Source: Adenanthera pavonina (Eukaryota > Streptophyta > Magnoliopsida > Fabales > Fabaceae). Taken from it: a stretch of DNA of 64,000 nucleotides. The notes beneath the pieces are model-generated. The model was not told the DNA's origin. It searched no databases and saw only the letters and a program-made list of their open reading frames with translations. The DNA lies in the NCBI GenBank assembly GCA_026686845.1, contig JAIVEN010000015.1, positions 13,311,501 through 13,375,500 of the forward strand, in the 5' to 3' direction. The position numbers were made by a program, and so were the translations under genes. Below, piece by piece: positions 25,564-35,300 of this stretch (positions are counted from its first letter, which is position 1; each line of letters opens with the position of its first letter).

Positions 25564-25880
25564 AGGGTTTGTTTTGTATGATGGATGGGAGAGAAAATGA
25601 GGAGAGTGATTTTAATGGAGGAGAGGGGAGCAGAGGAGAGATGAGATATGGAGAAAAGGGGAGGGGAAGAAAGGGAAGGGGATTAAGGTGAGGGGAGGGA
25701 GAAATTTTAATAATTTTTTATTTAGTTTAGGAGGAGAGAGGAGGAAAATTAATAATAATTTAATCATTTTATCCTTAAAATTAAATAAATTTTCTATCAT
25801 TTTTATTTTAGTAATTATTTTCTTTTTATAAAAATATTAAAACCTTATTTTTAATTAAAAAATTTTTACATTCTATTTTT
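25564..25880. mobile_element. Truncated Harbinger-family MITE
   Basis: After TTA (25561-25563) comes GGGTTTGTTTTGTATG and then GGAGAGAAAATGAGG, GATTTTAATGGAGG and a long purine-rich stretch. This is the same order as at 26262 and 38061, so it is a third family member. No matching CCAAACAAACCC end was found nearby, so it appears truncated or cut by the hairpin MITE at 25883. Confidence 0.5.
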
Positions 25881-25882
25881 AA

Positions 25883-26210
25883 GGGAAAATTACTATTAAA
25901 TCCCAAAATACTAAAATATTTATTAAAAAATTCCAACACTACAAAATATTACACCTAAGTCTCATGGTCAAAATCAATATAAAATACTGGAATACAAATA
26001 TAAAATCATGAAATATGAGTATAAAAAATTTCAGTGTTGAATATAAAACTATACTTTTATATTTTATACTCATACTCCAAATTTTATACTTAATACTAAA
26101 ATTTTTTATACTCATTTTTCGGGACATGAGACTTGGGTGTAATATATTTTGGTATTGGGACCTTCAAGTAAATATTTTCATATTTTAGGATTTTTTTATT
26201 AATTTTTTCT
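25883..26210. mobile_element. Hairpin MITE, same ATTTTTAA duplication
   Basis: A 328-bp foldback element. The left arm (GGGAAAATTACTATTAAATC ... ACACCTAAGTCTCATG) returns inverted on the right (CATGAGACTTGGGTGTAATA ... AATTTTTTCT). The middle has several TATAAAA/TTTTATA blocks. Perfect 8-bp repeats ATTTTTAA flank it at 25875-25882 and 26211-26218, the same octamer as around the hairpin MITE at 7999. Confidence 0.8.
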
Positions 26211-27168
26211 ATTTTTAAAGATATTTTTTATTTAAAAAAAATTCAAGGGGTTAAAAATTTAGGGTTTGTTTAGTTCAAATTAGGGAAAGTGAAGAAAGGG
26301 ATTTTAATGGAGGGAAAGGAAAGGGAGAGAAAAGTAGGGATTTTAATTTTACCTCGTTTGAAGGGGAAATGAGGGATTTTAATGGAGAGATTTTAATGTT
26401 ATCTTGTTTGGATTAGGAGGGGAGGGGAGGGAAAATGATTTTAAATTGACCATTTTACCCTTTGTATGTTTAATTTAATATTTCCTTACTATATTAAAAA
26501 AAGTATTTTTTTGTAGCTTGAATATTAAAAAAACTTTTGAATAAGAAGGAAATGATTTATGTTCTCTTTCTTTTCTCAACCTTAACCAATATCATATTTG
26601 TTAAATTTCCTATATTATACATAATAAGGAGGAAATGTTTATGGGCGTGTTGCATTTTTTACATTCTTGATCAAGTAAATCATAGGGCATCCAACGTGGA
26701 CATTGTTTGATTTCCCATATCTAATAAAATTAGGAATAACATGATTACGCATAAAAGAACATCACAAAGAAAAAGAGATGTTTCATTAACAAGTAGCCAT
26801 AGTATAATAAAGGCAACATAGTATAAAACAATATCACTTGACCATGTGGAAATCATTTCCAAATTTTAACACGTTTCACCAACAAAGATACTTAACCATA
26901 AAGCATCCAACAAAATATCACTTAAGTACTAAATATTATAGCATCCAAAAAAAAATTATTGACTAAATATCATTGATAAATGCTAATTTATAGAGCATAT
27001 AAATGCTAAATATTAACAAAGTTTAGCAATATATGGATGCTCTAATATTTTATAATCACCTAAGTGCTAAATATTAGAGCATCCACAACAAAATATCATG
27101 TAATTGCTCATCTACAGAGCATACAATAAAATATCAACAAAGTTTAGTAACATCATTTATGTACCAAT

Positions 27169-28899
27169 CTATGCACCAAAGACCATCTTCATTATCATTT
27201 CCTTACGCAGCCGAGGTAAACATTGTATGACTGTCCTGAGCTTGGCAACATCATTCATCAGGAAGCAATAAATATCAAGGATCTTCTCAACATCACATCC
27301 ACTTTCTTCAATCAGCTTCAAAGTTTCTTCCCCTGAAAGCTTTGGGTTGAATCTCTCTTTAAGCACAATATCCTCATCTCTCAGCGCACTTGCAACATTT
27401 TCTATTGTCCCTTCAATTCGAGCTAGTTATGCAACTTATTTCTCTTTGCTTGCAGCAACCCTTTTGTTCTTCTTGCCACTTTCAGTAGTTGCTCCAGGTG
27501 ATTGGTCTTCAATTAAGTAGTTATCCAAGTCAATGGATGGAGCAAAGTTTTCCAAACTCACCTCATTTTAAGAAACAAGATGATCAATTTCATTAATATT
27601 AGTGAGATCTTCTTCTGGGCAGGTATGCTTCTGCTTTCTCATTTTAGCAGCAGTTTCAACCTCCTCTCCCATGGCTCTATCACTTCCATAAAGTATAGTC
27701 ATCTTCCTATAATGTGGAAGTGGTGTATTCCTCCAAAGCGCTGCCTTTGGGTTAGCCTATAAACCAATTCCACTAATCATAAGTAGATAATCATTTCTGT
27801 ATTTGTACAAAGTTTGGTACTCAATGCTAAATACAATCATCATAGTGAATAATGTTTTTGTATCTTAATGCCATATTCAGTAGCTAAACAGAGTTTTCAG
27901 AAAGCTGTGAAAGTGTGAATAGCATAAGACACAGCAAAGGTGCCTCAAAAGTGACCAAGAGATATGACATAATGCTAATAAAGGGATGCTAGAATACAAC
28001 TAATGACTATACTTTCTCATTTCAACAGCAGTTTCAGCCTCCTCTCCCGTGGCTCTATCACTTCCATAAATTATAGTCATCTTCCTATAATGTGGAAGTA
28101 GTGTATTCCTCCAAAGCGCTGCCTTCAGGTTAGCCTACAATCCAATTCCACTCATCATAAGTAGATAATCATTTCTGTATTTGTACAAAATTTGGTACTC
28201 AATACTAAATACAATCAACATAGTGAATAATGTTTTGTATCTTAATGCCATATTCAGTAGCTAAACAGAGTTTTCAGAAAGTTGTGAAAGTATGAATAGC
28301 ACAAGACACAACAAAGGTGCCTTAAAGTGACCAAGAGATATGACATAATACTCATCCATGTGACATAATACTAATAAAGGGATGCTAGAATACAACTAAT
28401 GACTATACAGTTATTTTGTCTAGTTATCTCACTTCAAATAGTTATAAAGTTAAAAGTCAACTTATCATACCTCAGTCAAAGCATTCCATACTTCTGGCTT
28501 TGCATTCCATTGATTTGTTGATGAGTCCCAAGAAAAGCCATTCATACCATTCTTAAAGATGCCATATACTTCAGAGAAGTTCTTCAAAGTCTTACATCAA
28601 TTTTTAACTTTCTCTTTATCAATTTTGTTTCCAAATAAGGCACTCAAATATTTGACTATGTTATCATAGGCTTTGGAAGTAAATGTTCCATTAACTTTGT
28701 TACCAATATCATATTCATGCATAAATGCATCAATCAATTGATCATCCATTTGTCTTGTCCAAGTCAAGTTCTTATCACCAGTGATAGTGTTTGAGGTTGA
28801 TGCCTTTTTTGGAGCCAAACTAACAAAATTTATGCATAATTGAATACAATCAACATAAGTAAACAATAACCTCAAAGAAAACAGCAAATTGCAAGTCAT
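27169..28899 (-). pseudogene. Harbinger Myb/SANT-like gene, broken
   Basis: The second protein of Harbinger elements, a Myb/SANT-like factor that helps the transposase reach the nucleus and bind the ends. The N-terminal part lies at 28597-28899, with WTRQMDDQLIDAFMHEYDIG and FTSKAYDNIVKYLSALFG typical of the domain. The C-terminal part lies at 27169-27430, with IEGTIENVASAL and CLPRLRKEMIMKMVFG. Between them the frame is lost. Reading back from the C-terminal part there are two in-frame TAA codons near 27425-27440. An internal tandem duplication lies at about 27640-28407. It is non-functional. Confidence 0.75.
27640..28407. repeat. Tandem duplication, about 380-bp unit
   Basis: The unit beginning CAGCAGTTTCAACCTCCTCT (about 27648) is repeated from about 28026 with few changes. 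Shared parts are GTGGCTCTATCACTTCCATA-like, TTCCTATAATGTGGAAGT, CTCCAAAGCGCTGCCTT, AAACAGAGTTTTCAGAAAG and GGATGCTAGAATACAACTAA (27985 and 28380). The second copy has a further 20-bp repeat around GACATAATACT. Confidence 0.85.
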
Positions 28900-29242
28900 A
28901 ATTTTGTTATTTGTCGAAGGATAAACTCACAGGAATACATTAGCAAACTCACTAGAATACATAAAAGTTCAATATCAACAAATCCGTCACATAAGCAAAT
29001 AACAAACTCAACCGAATACATAAAAGTTCAATGTCAACGGATACATCAAATAAGCAAATAAACAAACAACACACATAAAGAAATATGACAGACAATGGTC
29101 AATTATCATTTTGATAATCAATCCACATATGATGAGCTATTGCATCCCTTATAAGCTCACCCTAAGCAGCCACATTGCCATCACCCCTTGCAGTATGATT
29201 ATTATCAACAGATACATGTTGAGCTGCAAGTTTAGCATCGAC

Positions 29243-29990
29243 TTAAGCTACAAGCTCTTCATTAGGGTTTACACTCATGAGGTAATTATGAAGAATGTAA
29301 CATGCAATGACAATCAATTTCTGAGCTTTGATACCATAATTTGGCTCTGATGAGCTCGATAAATTTTGAAACCTTTTTTTCAATACCCCAAAAGCTCTTT
29401 CAATAGCATTACGTAGTGATACATGCCGAAGATTAAATAGTTCTTTATGATTTTGAGCTGGATTTCTTGCAGAATATTCTTTCAAATGGTACCGCACTCC
29501 TCTATAAGGTGTTATAAGACCACTTGTTAACATGAAGCCAACATTCACAGGGTAATATTTCCCTATCATCAAGTAAAGTAGTTACTATGATTGTTATGTC
29601 ATGCCTTATTTAATTATTTAAGTTGAACAATTTTACCAGCTTATAAAACAAATTACCTTCAAGAATTCTAAGACTATCTTCTCTTCTTAGTGCATCCTTT
29701 ATAATTCTTGAGTCAGATGTAGTACCTTCCCAAACAGGGAGCACATAAGTGAATTTCAGAATGCCATTAGGTTGTACAAGTAATTTATCTTCTAATTCAA
29801 GTATAGCACGCAACACACAATGGAGATGACGACTAATTGTCTCACCGGAACACCTAAACCAAACTATTAATTCACAATTTCTTACTTGGTGGGTTAATAT
29901 GTAAAGAGCTTTTGCAACTTGTTCTTCCATACTTGACCAACGTGTGGGATGTAAGCCACCATCTCTTTCTAACATAGAACACAATGTAAA
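29243..29990 (-). pseudogene. PIF/Harbinger transposase, broken
   Basis: Two fragments of a DDE_Tnp_4 (PIF/Harbinger) transposase. The upstream one (29610-29984) has GLHPTRWSSMEEQVAKALYI, FRCSGETISRHLHCVLRAIL and TYVLPVWEGTTSDSRIIKDA. The downstream one (29243-29572) has KYYPVNVGFMLTSGL, PYRGVRYHLKEY and RNAIERAFGVLKKRF. In relatives the first catalytic aspartate lies in an AIDGTH motif between LEDK..QP and KFTYVLP. Here those are almost adjacent, so about 50-60 residues including AIDGTH are missing. The second aspartate, normally in KYYLVDAG, is asparagine (VNVG). The third acid, in IERAFG, remains. The fragments are in separate frames. It cannot be active. Confidence 0.88.
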
Positions 29991-30571
29991 AAAAGTTTAA
30001 GAACTCATTCTAATAATATTTCGACTAGTTCGATGACTAGTTACTTAACTCATTACTTCCTCACAGACCCTTTCTCTTTTGGAGCTCATACTATAACTTA
30101 TTTCTCTCCTATGACACATCTGAACCAAATAATAATATACAAGAACACATGTGAGGTTAGCTAGTCTTCAATGCATGTCCCACCATTGGATCAAAAAGTC
30201 ATTATCAAACTCCATCTAACAAATCAAGAAAAAGATTTCAATAAGTTATGATGCATGCATGCAAAAAAAAAGGTGCTGCAACAGTAGAAAGTGATATAGT
30301 TATATTGTTTATTAGAACCTTTATTACAGCTTCATGCCAACTAGCATGGAAACAAGTAGACCAGACAGCTTCATATATAATCATTATAAGCAAGTAGTTT
30401 AAATCATGAAAACACAACATTAATCATAGAATTGGAGCCACTACCATAGGCAAGAAAAATCTAATAAAGCATCAGCACATCAATTCAGCAAATGACAGCA
30501 TAGTAGCAAGGTTAATTCAACCCACACTCATAATGGTAACCATTCAGCTACAACCGCATTTAAACATGGAT

Positions 30572-30573
<2 letters not shown>

Positions 30574-30606
<33 letters not shown>
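30574..30606. repeat. (AC)n microsatellite
   Basis: About 16 uninterrupted AC repeats, followed by a TATATA stretch, inside the Harbinger element. Likely length-variable between individuals. Confidence 0.95.
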
Positions 30607-30610
<4 letters not shown>

Positions 30611-31189
30611 ATTCAAGAATATATATATATACACTCTTTTTGTGGCCATGAAAAATATATATATATATAACTACAAAGCAAATTACTTCCAGTGTTCACA
30701 CAGTATCCTAGGAAGGATCCTAGATAGTTCAACCATGCAAACCAGGAAAAAGAAGACAGTAAAAGGGGATGAGGGATTAGTATATATCTCAGGAAGACAA
30801 ACCCATCATATATAATTGAAGTGCTTGGCAAACCAAATGACTGCCTTGTTCAAATGCCAAAGAATCCAATAAATTACAAGCCCAAGTGTGTGTACACTAA
30901 TAAAAGTTAAAATCGTACAACTAATAACAACTCATGCAACTCTTTTATGGAGCCTCGATTTCGTTTAATAAGTGGAACGTTAATTATCATGAGCAATACC
31001 AAATTCATACAGATATACCTAATTTATTGTTCTACAATATCACAATGATAAAATGATACTAAAAAAACTTTCATATTATATATTCATTTTTATGTAAAAA
31101 ACTTCATATGAATTCATTACTCATATATCAATTTGTTCCACTAGATTCCAAACCTAGAAGTTTAGTGAGAAGCCCGAATTTTTTTACAA

Positions 31190-31620
31190 AAGAATGACAA
31201 AATCATTGGAATTTCTAAAGGTAAAAATAGTTCAAATGAGCTTAATCATACTGGGGATGTATATCAGGGCATGGATTCTGAAAATGAAAAAAGTAAAACA
31301 GAGAGAGCAGCGATGACACCTAGCCTAAGACCATATACACGATGGTTGGAGAAGAAGTTAAATACGGCGAAGATGGCTAGAAATTTCTTACAACAGAATG
31401 ACAAAAGCAGTTTAACAATGGTTAAAATAGTTCAAATAAGCTTAAAAATCATAGTGGGGAAGTAGATCAGGGCATGGATTCAGGAAAATAAAAGGTAAAA
31501 AAGCAGAGGGAGCCATTGATGAAACCTGTGTCGAACCACGTACAAGGCGGCACAGTAGCTGGAGAAGAGGTCAAAACAGAAGGAGCAGTGATGAAACCTG
31601 GCCTTGAACCAAACACAACA
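31190..31620. repeat. Imperfect tandem repeat in Harbinger
   Basis: The block AGAATGACAAAA, AAAATAGTTCAAAT, AGATCAGGGCATGGATTC and GAGAGCAGCGATGA at 31190-31320 recurs, diverged, at about 31393-31525. A shorter AGTAGCTGGAGAAGAGGTC / GCAGCTGAAGAAGAGGTC pair lies at 31554 and 31628. Non-coding remnant near the right end of the element. Confidence 0.6.
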
Positions 31621-32283
31621 GCAACGGCAGCTGAAGAAGAGGTCGACGATGGCAACAATAGTTGGAGAAGAGCTCTGGACGTGAGAACTAACCCTATCTG
31701 AGTGAAGTCTTCTAAAATGTTAATAAAAGGAAGATTGGAATTTCTGAAAAAGTACAAAGGTAATTTAGTCAGGATAATACAAAATGATACATTTTTTCTC
31801 CAAATTACTCTAATTTAGGGGGAAAATGTGACCAGCAAATGGGGGAGGGCCCTCTTCTCTTCCATTTATTTTTCTACCAAACAAGGGGAGGTGCTCCCCT
31901 CCCTTTCATTTCCGTTCTTTCTCTCTGAATCAAACAGATTGTTATTGTCTCCTCCCCTTGTTTGGATACAGAAATTTTTATGTCCCTCTCTCCCTTCAAA
32001 TTCCCCTACCAAACGGAATAAGAGCAAAAACAGAAAAAAGTTAACAAAAAAGAAGGGAAAATAAAAAGAAGGGTAGGATGAGTGGCCAGTGCCTCAAAGT
32101 CCCAAACATGAAAAACAACCTGGCCTTCCTCTTACGGATTCTTTCGCACTCGGATTGAAAACCACAAACGCTTTCTTTCCGATCCAAACCGTCTTCAACT
32201 TCTATTGTTCCTACTCAAAAGGCTTCGAATTTGTTGCATTTCTCCCGTTCAACCTTCTGTGCCATTTCAGATCTACGACATCC

Positions 32284-32358
32284 TGGTCTCTTTGATCTGC
32301 TTCTTTTCTTCTAGTTTTATATCATTTTCTTTTTGAACTAATCTTTTGCAGATCCACC
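32284..32358 (+). promoter_or_regulatory. Epsin leader with possible intron
   Basis: A strong 3' splice site TTTTGCAG ends at 32351, eight bases before the ATG at 32359, so a 5' leader intron probably ends here. The donor may be GTCTCTTTG near 32285, but that is a weak match. The Harbinger element ends about 340 bases upstream of this, so the promoter must be compact or partly inside it. Confidence 0.4.
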
Positions 32359-35300
32359 ATGGATTTTATGAAGGTCTTCGATCAAACTGTTCGAGAAATG
32401 TGAGCTCTTATTCTCTTTGGTTTGCTGGCTTTAATTTTCTCCATCTGCTGTGCTGCGTTTTTTAATCTCTTTATTCCGATTAACTTTGCAACAGAAAGAG
32501 AGAGGTGAATCTGAAGGTGCTCAAAGTTCCCGAAATCGAACAGAAGGTAGAAAACTAATGGCGAAGTATTTAAATATAACTCTTTAATTGTAGATTTTGC
32601 ATATTCCGGTCCGTGGAGCGCTGTTGGATTGTTTCCCCACCATTTCAATTTCAATAGTCACATTTTATCTTACCATATACTTACTCAATTTTTTTGATAA
32701 CGGTTTTACAATGGAATGTTTGTGAAAATTGTTTCTCTTCCCCTCCCTCCGTCGGGGGGTGGGAAGATTGAAGAACTTCTGCGATTTGTTGTCAGTACCG
32801 ATCTATCGTTACAGAATTGGAAAATCATAGTTACTATGTTAATGGTGAATTTAAAATGTAGTCTAAGTTCCTTAGTTTGCTGAAATGTTATGATCTCAGA
32901 GAAGAAAACCCTCTAATGTATATTCTCTTCCCATTTTAAGTATCCCCATGGACCATGTCCAGACTGAGAAATTATTATTCTTTCATAGAGATGTAAGACT
33001 ATGATAATTACATTTAGAGCTTCATGTCTGACAGAATTTTGTTAAATATGAACTAGCCAAGTTATGGCCATTCTCTCCGTTTTAAGATCAGGCATCAATT
33101 TTGAAGTTCTCTAATCAAGCTGCTACTTCATATTTAACTTGGTATTGTAAGTAGAGTTGTTATAGGATAAATAATGCGCTATTATTATCACTAGCCTCAA
33201 AAGCAAGTAATTAATGTTCAGAATTGTCCAAGTATATGAATGATAAATTCGCCATTATTATTTCAGTTTTATGTGTTATTTTGTTGATTTCTTTTCACCA
33301 TTATTTATAATCTAGGTTTTGGATGCTACTGATAATGAACCTTGGGGTCCTCATGGTTCTGCACTGTCTGAGATCGCACAGGCTACCAAAAAATTGTGCA
33401 CTTTCGAAAATTTTCCTACTTATATTACTGTTTCAAATGAGTATTTCCTTTTTGGTGAAAGTTGCTCTATATCTTTCTTACTTGATTTATTTTGCTGTAC
33501 TTTCCAGTACTGAATGTCAAATGGCCATGAATGTCCTTTGGACAAGATTGAGTGAGACTGGAAAGGATTGGCGATATGTATACAAGGTAACACTTAACAC
33601 AGAATTGTGCTATTGCTTAAAGTTATAGAGTACTGGGGGAGACCCTTTATTTCCGATGTTTGTTCATAGTACAAACTACTTTTCTATGTTTCAATGCCTG
33701 AAGCTACTTCTGTTTTAGGCACTAGCTGTTATAGAGTACTTGCTAGCACATGGATCTGAACGTGCTGTTGATGACATTGTCGAACATACTTTTCAGATCT
33801 CTGTAAGGACCATCCTCTAGCCTTCAGCTAATTTTCCTTGTAATTTTCAGCAGCATTGAGTATAGGACATTATCTCACATAATCATCATTTACTTTTTAT
33901 TGGTAAAGGCACTTTCTAGTTTTGAATATGTTGAACCCAGTGGAAAGGATGTGGGACTCAATGTCAGGAAGAAGGCAGAAAGCATTGTGGCCCTTCTGAA
34001 TAATAGAGATAAGATACAAGAAGTCAGAAACAAAGCTGCTGCAAACCGTGACAAGTAAGTGAAATTTGCCAATAGTTTGATCCGATAGTTAATGAGGTAA
34101 TCCTTGTCAGTATGCTACTATAAGTTTGATTGTCAGTAAAGTACACTGTTTATGTTGCTTAATTAGGTACTTCGGACTTTCTTCTACTGGAATTACGTAC
34201 AAGTCTGGGTCAGCCTCGTTTAGCTCTGGGAGCAGTGATAAATATGGAGGTTTCGGTTCAAGTGACGGTGACAGGTACAGGGATACTTATAGAGACAAGG
34301 TTCACTATGAAGAAGAAAATTTTGAGAAATACTACCCTGCAAAATCAAGCCATGGGGTCTCAAGTGACAAACAAGAAAGCTACTTCAAGAAGGGTACACG
34401 CTCTGTCAGGTAGGGCATAACTTGCATATATTATGCTTTGTAAATAATCAATTTATTTGTTGTTTATCCCTTGCTGTACATAGAATGCTGTTATTTAGGT
34501 AATTTTATTTTCTTAGCAAGTTGTGTTTTAAATTGTTCTTTTATGTTTTCAAGGAATTTTTTAAACTTGAGCAGTGCAGATTATCTTATGTTAATAGGTT
34601 ATGACTGACATGACTGCTACGTTTATCTAGTTTTTGTTCAAATGTCATAGTTTTGCAGAATTTATGTGTAGAGTTATTTCAAACTACATTTATATATTTT
34701 TATTGTCTACATATAATTTTTTTCCTTATTTGCACCATGATTCTCTTGGGCAAGTGCCTTTGTAGTGCCTCTCACATAAGGTGGTTCACAGGTTTCTGGT
34801 GCCTTTCGCCTTTGACTGTCTTCTACTATTTTAATACATTTTATTTTGGTGTATGTTATTTTCTGCTGCTCAATTATCATTTTTCTTATGTCATATTGTG
34901 GCTTAAAGTTTCTAGAATTATTGTAAGGTGCCTAATATTGAAGGTGTTTGAGTGGAACATCTGCTTACAAAAAATAACTTGTTTTAGTACACATGTTGCC
35001 CTTACAAAATTTTGCAAATAACATTTATTCATGGTTAGTACATAAAAGATGCTATCTCTTATTTGTTTAATTCGACTCTGAATATATCCTTTTAAAATAA
35101 TATAAAATTTTATAATAATTAAACTTTAGTTGAAATATAGTCAAATATTTTATCTTATTACTTAAATACTATTGGGTCATATTTATGAATGTTCTTAGAG
35201 GAAGAACTTGAAGTCTAAATCACAAAGGATCTCAGCAGATGTTAATTCTAATTAAAGGAAAAATATTAGTTTAAAATGAGAAATATTTAGAACAAAGAAT

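Larger units (their letters stand above)
26262..31941 (-). mobile_element. PIF/Harbinger transposon, about 5.7 kb
   Basis: TTA (26259-26261) precedes GGGTTTGTTTAGTTC. At the other end GAATCAAACAGATTG is followed by TTA (31942-31944). These are imperfect inverted ends with the 3-bp TTA target site of PIF/Harbinger elements. Subterminal sequence matches the short element at 38061-38488 on both sides: 26280-26455 with its left part, and 31758-31825 with 38332-38402. Two genes lie on the minus strand, a DDE transposase then a Myb/SANT-like gene, the usual Harbinger pair; both are broken. The right end has diverged, so its exact base is uncertain. Confidence 0.7.

Noticed and set aside
31946..32015. 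Alternative right end of the Harbinger element near CTACCAAACGG
   Set aside because: The sequence resembles an end but is not followed by a clean TTA/TAA site; GATTG followed by TTA at 31941 fits better.
33319..33628. Two longer frames across epsin exons 3 and 4
   Set aside because: They run through splice sites; stopping at 33395 and resuming at 33508 restores the conserved ENTH sequence.
34653..35021. 122-residue frame in epsin intron 7
   Set aside because: Phe/Leu/Cys-rich translation of a T-rich intron; no domain.
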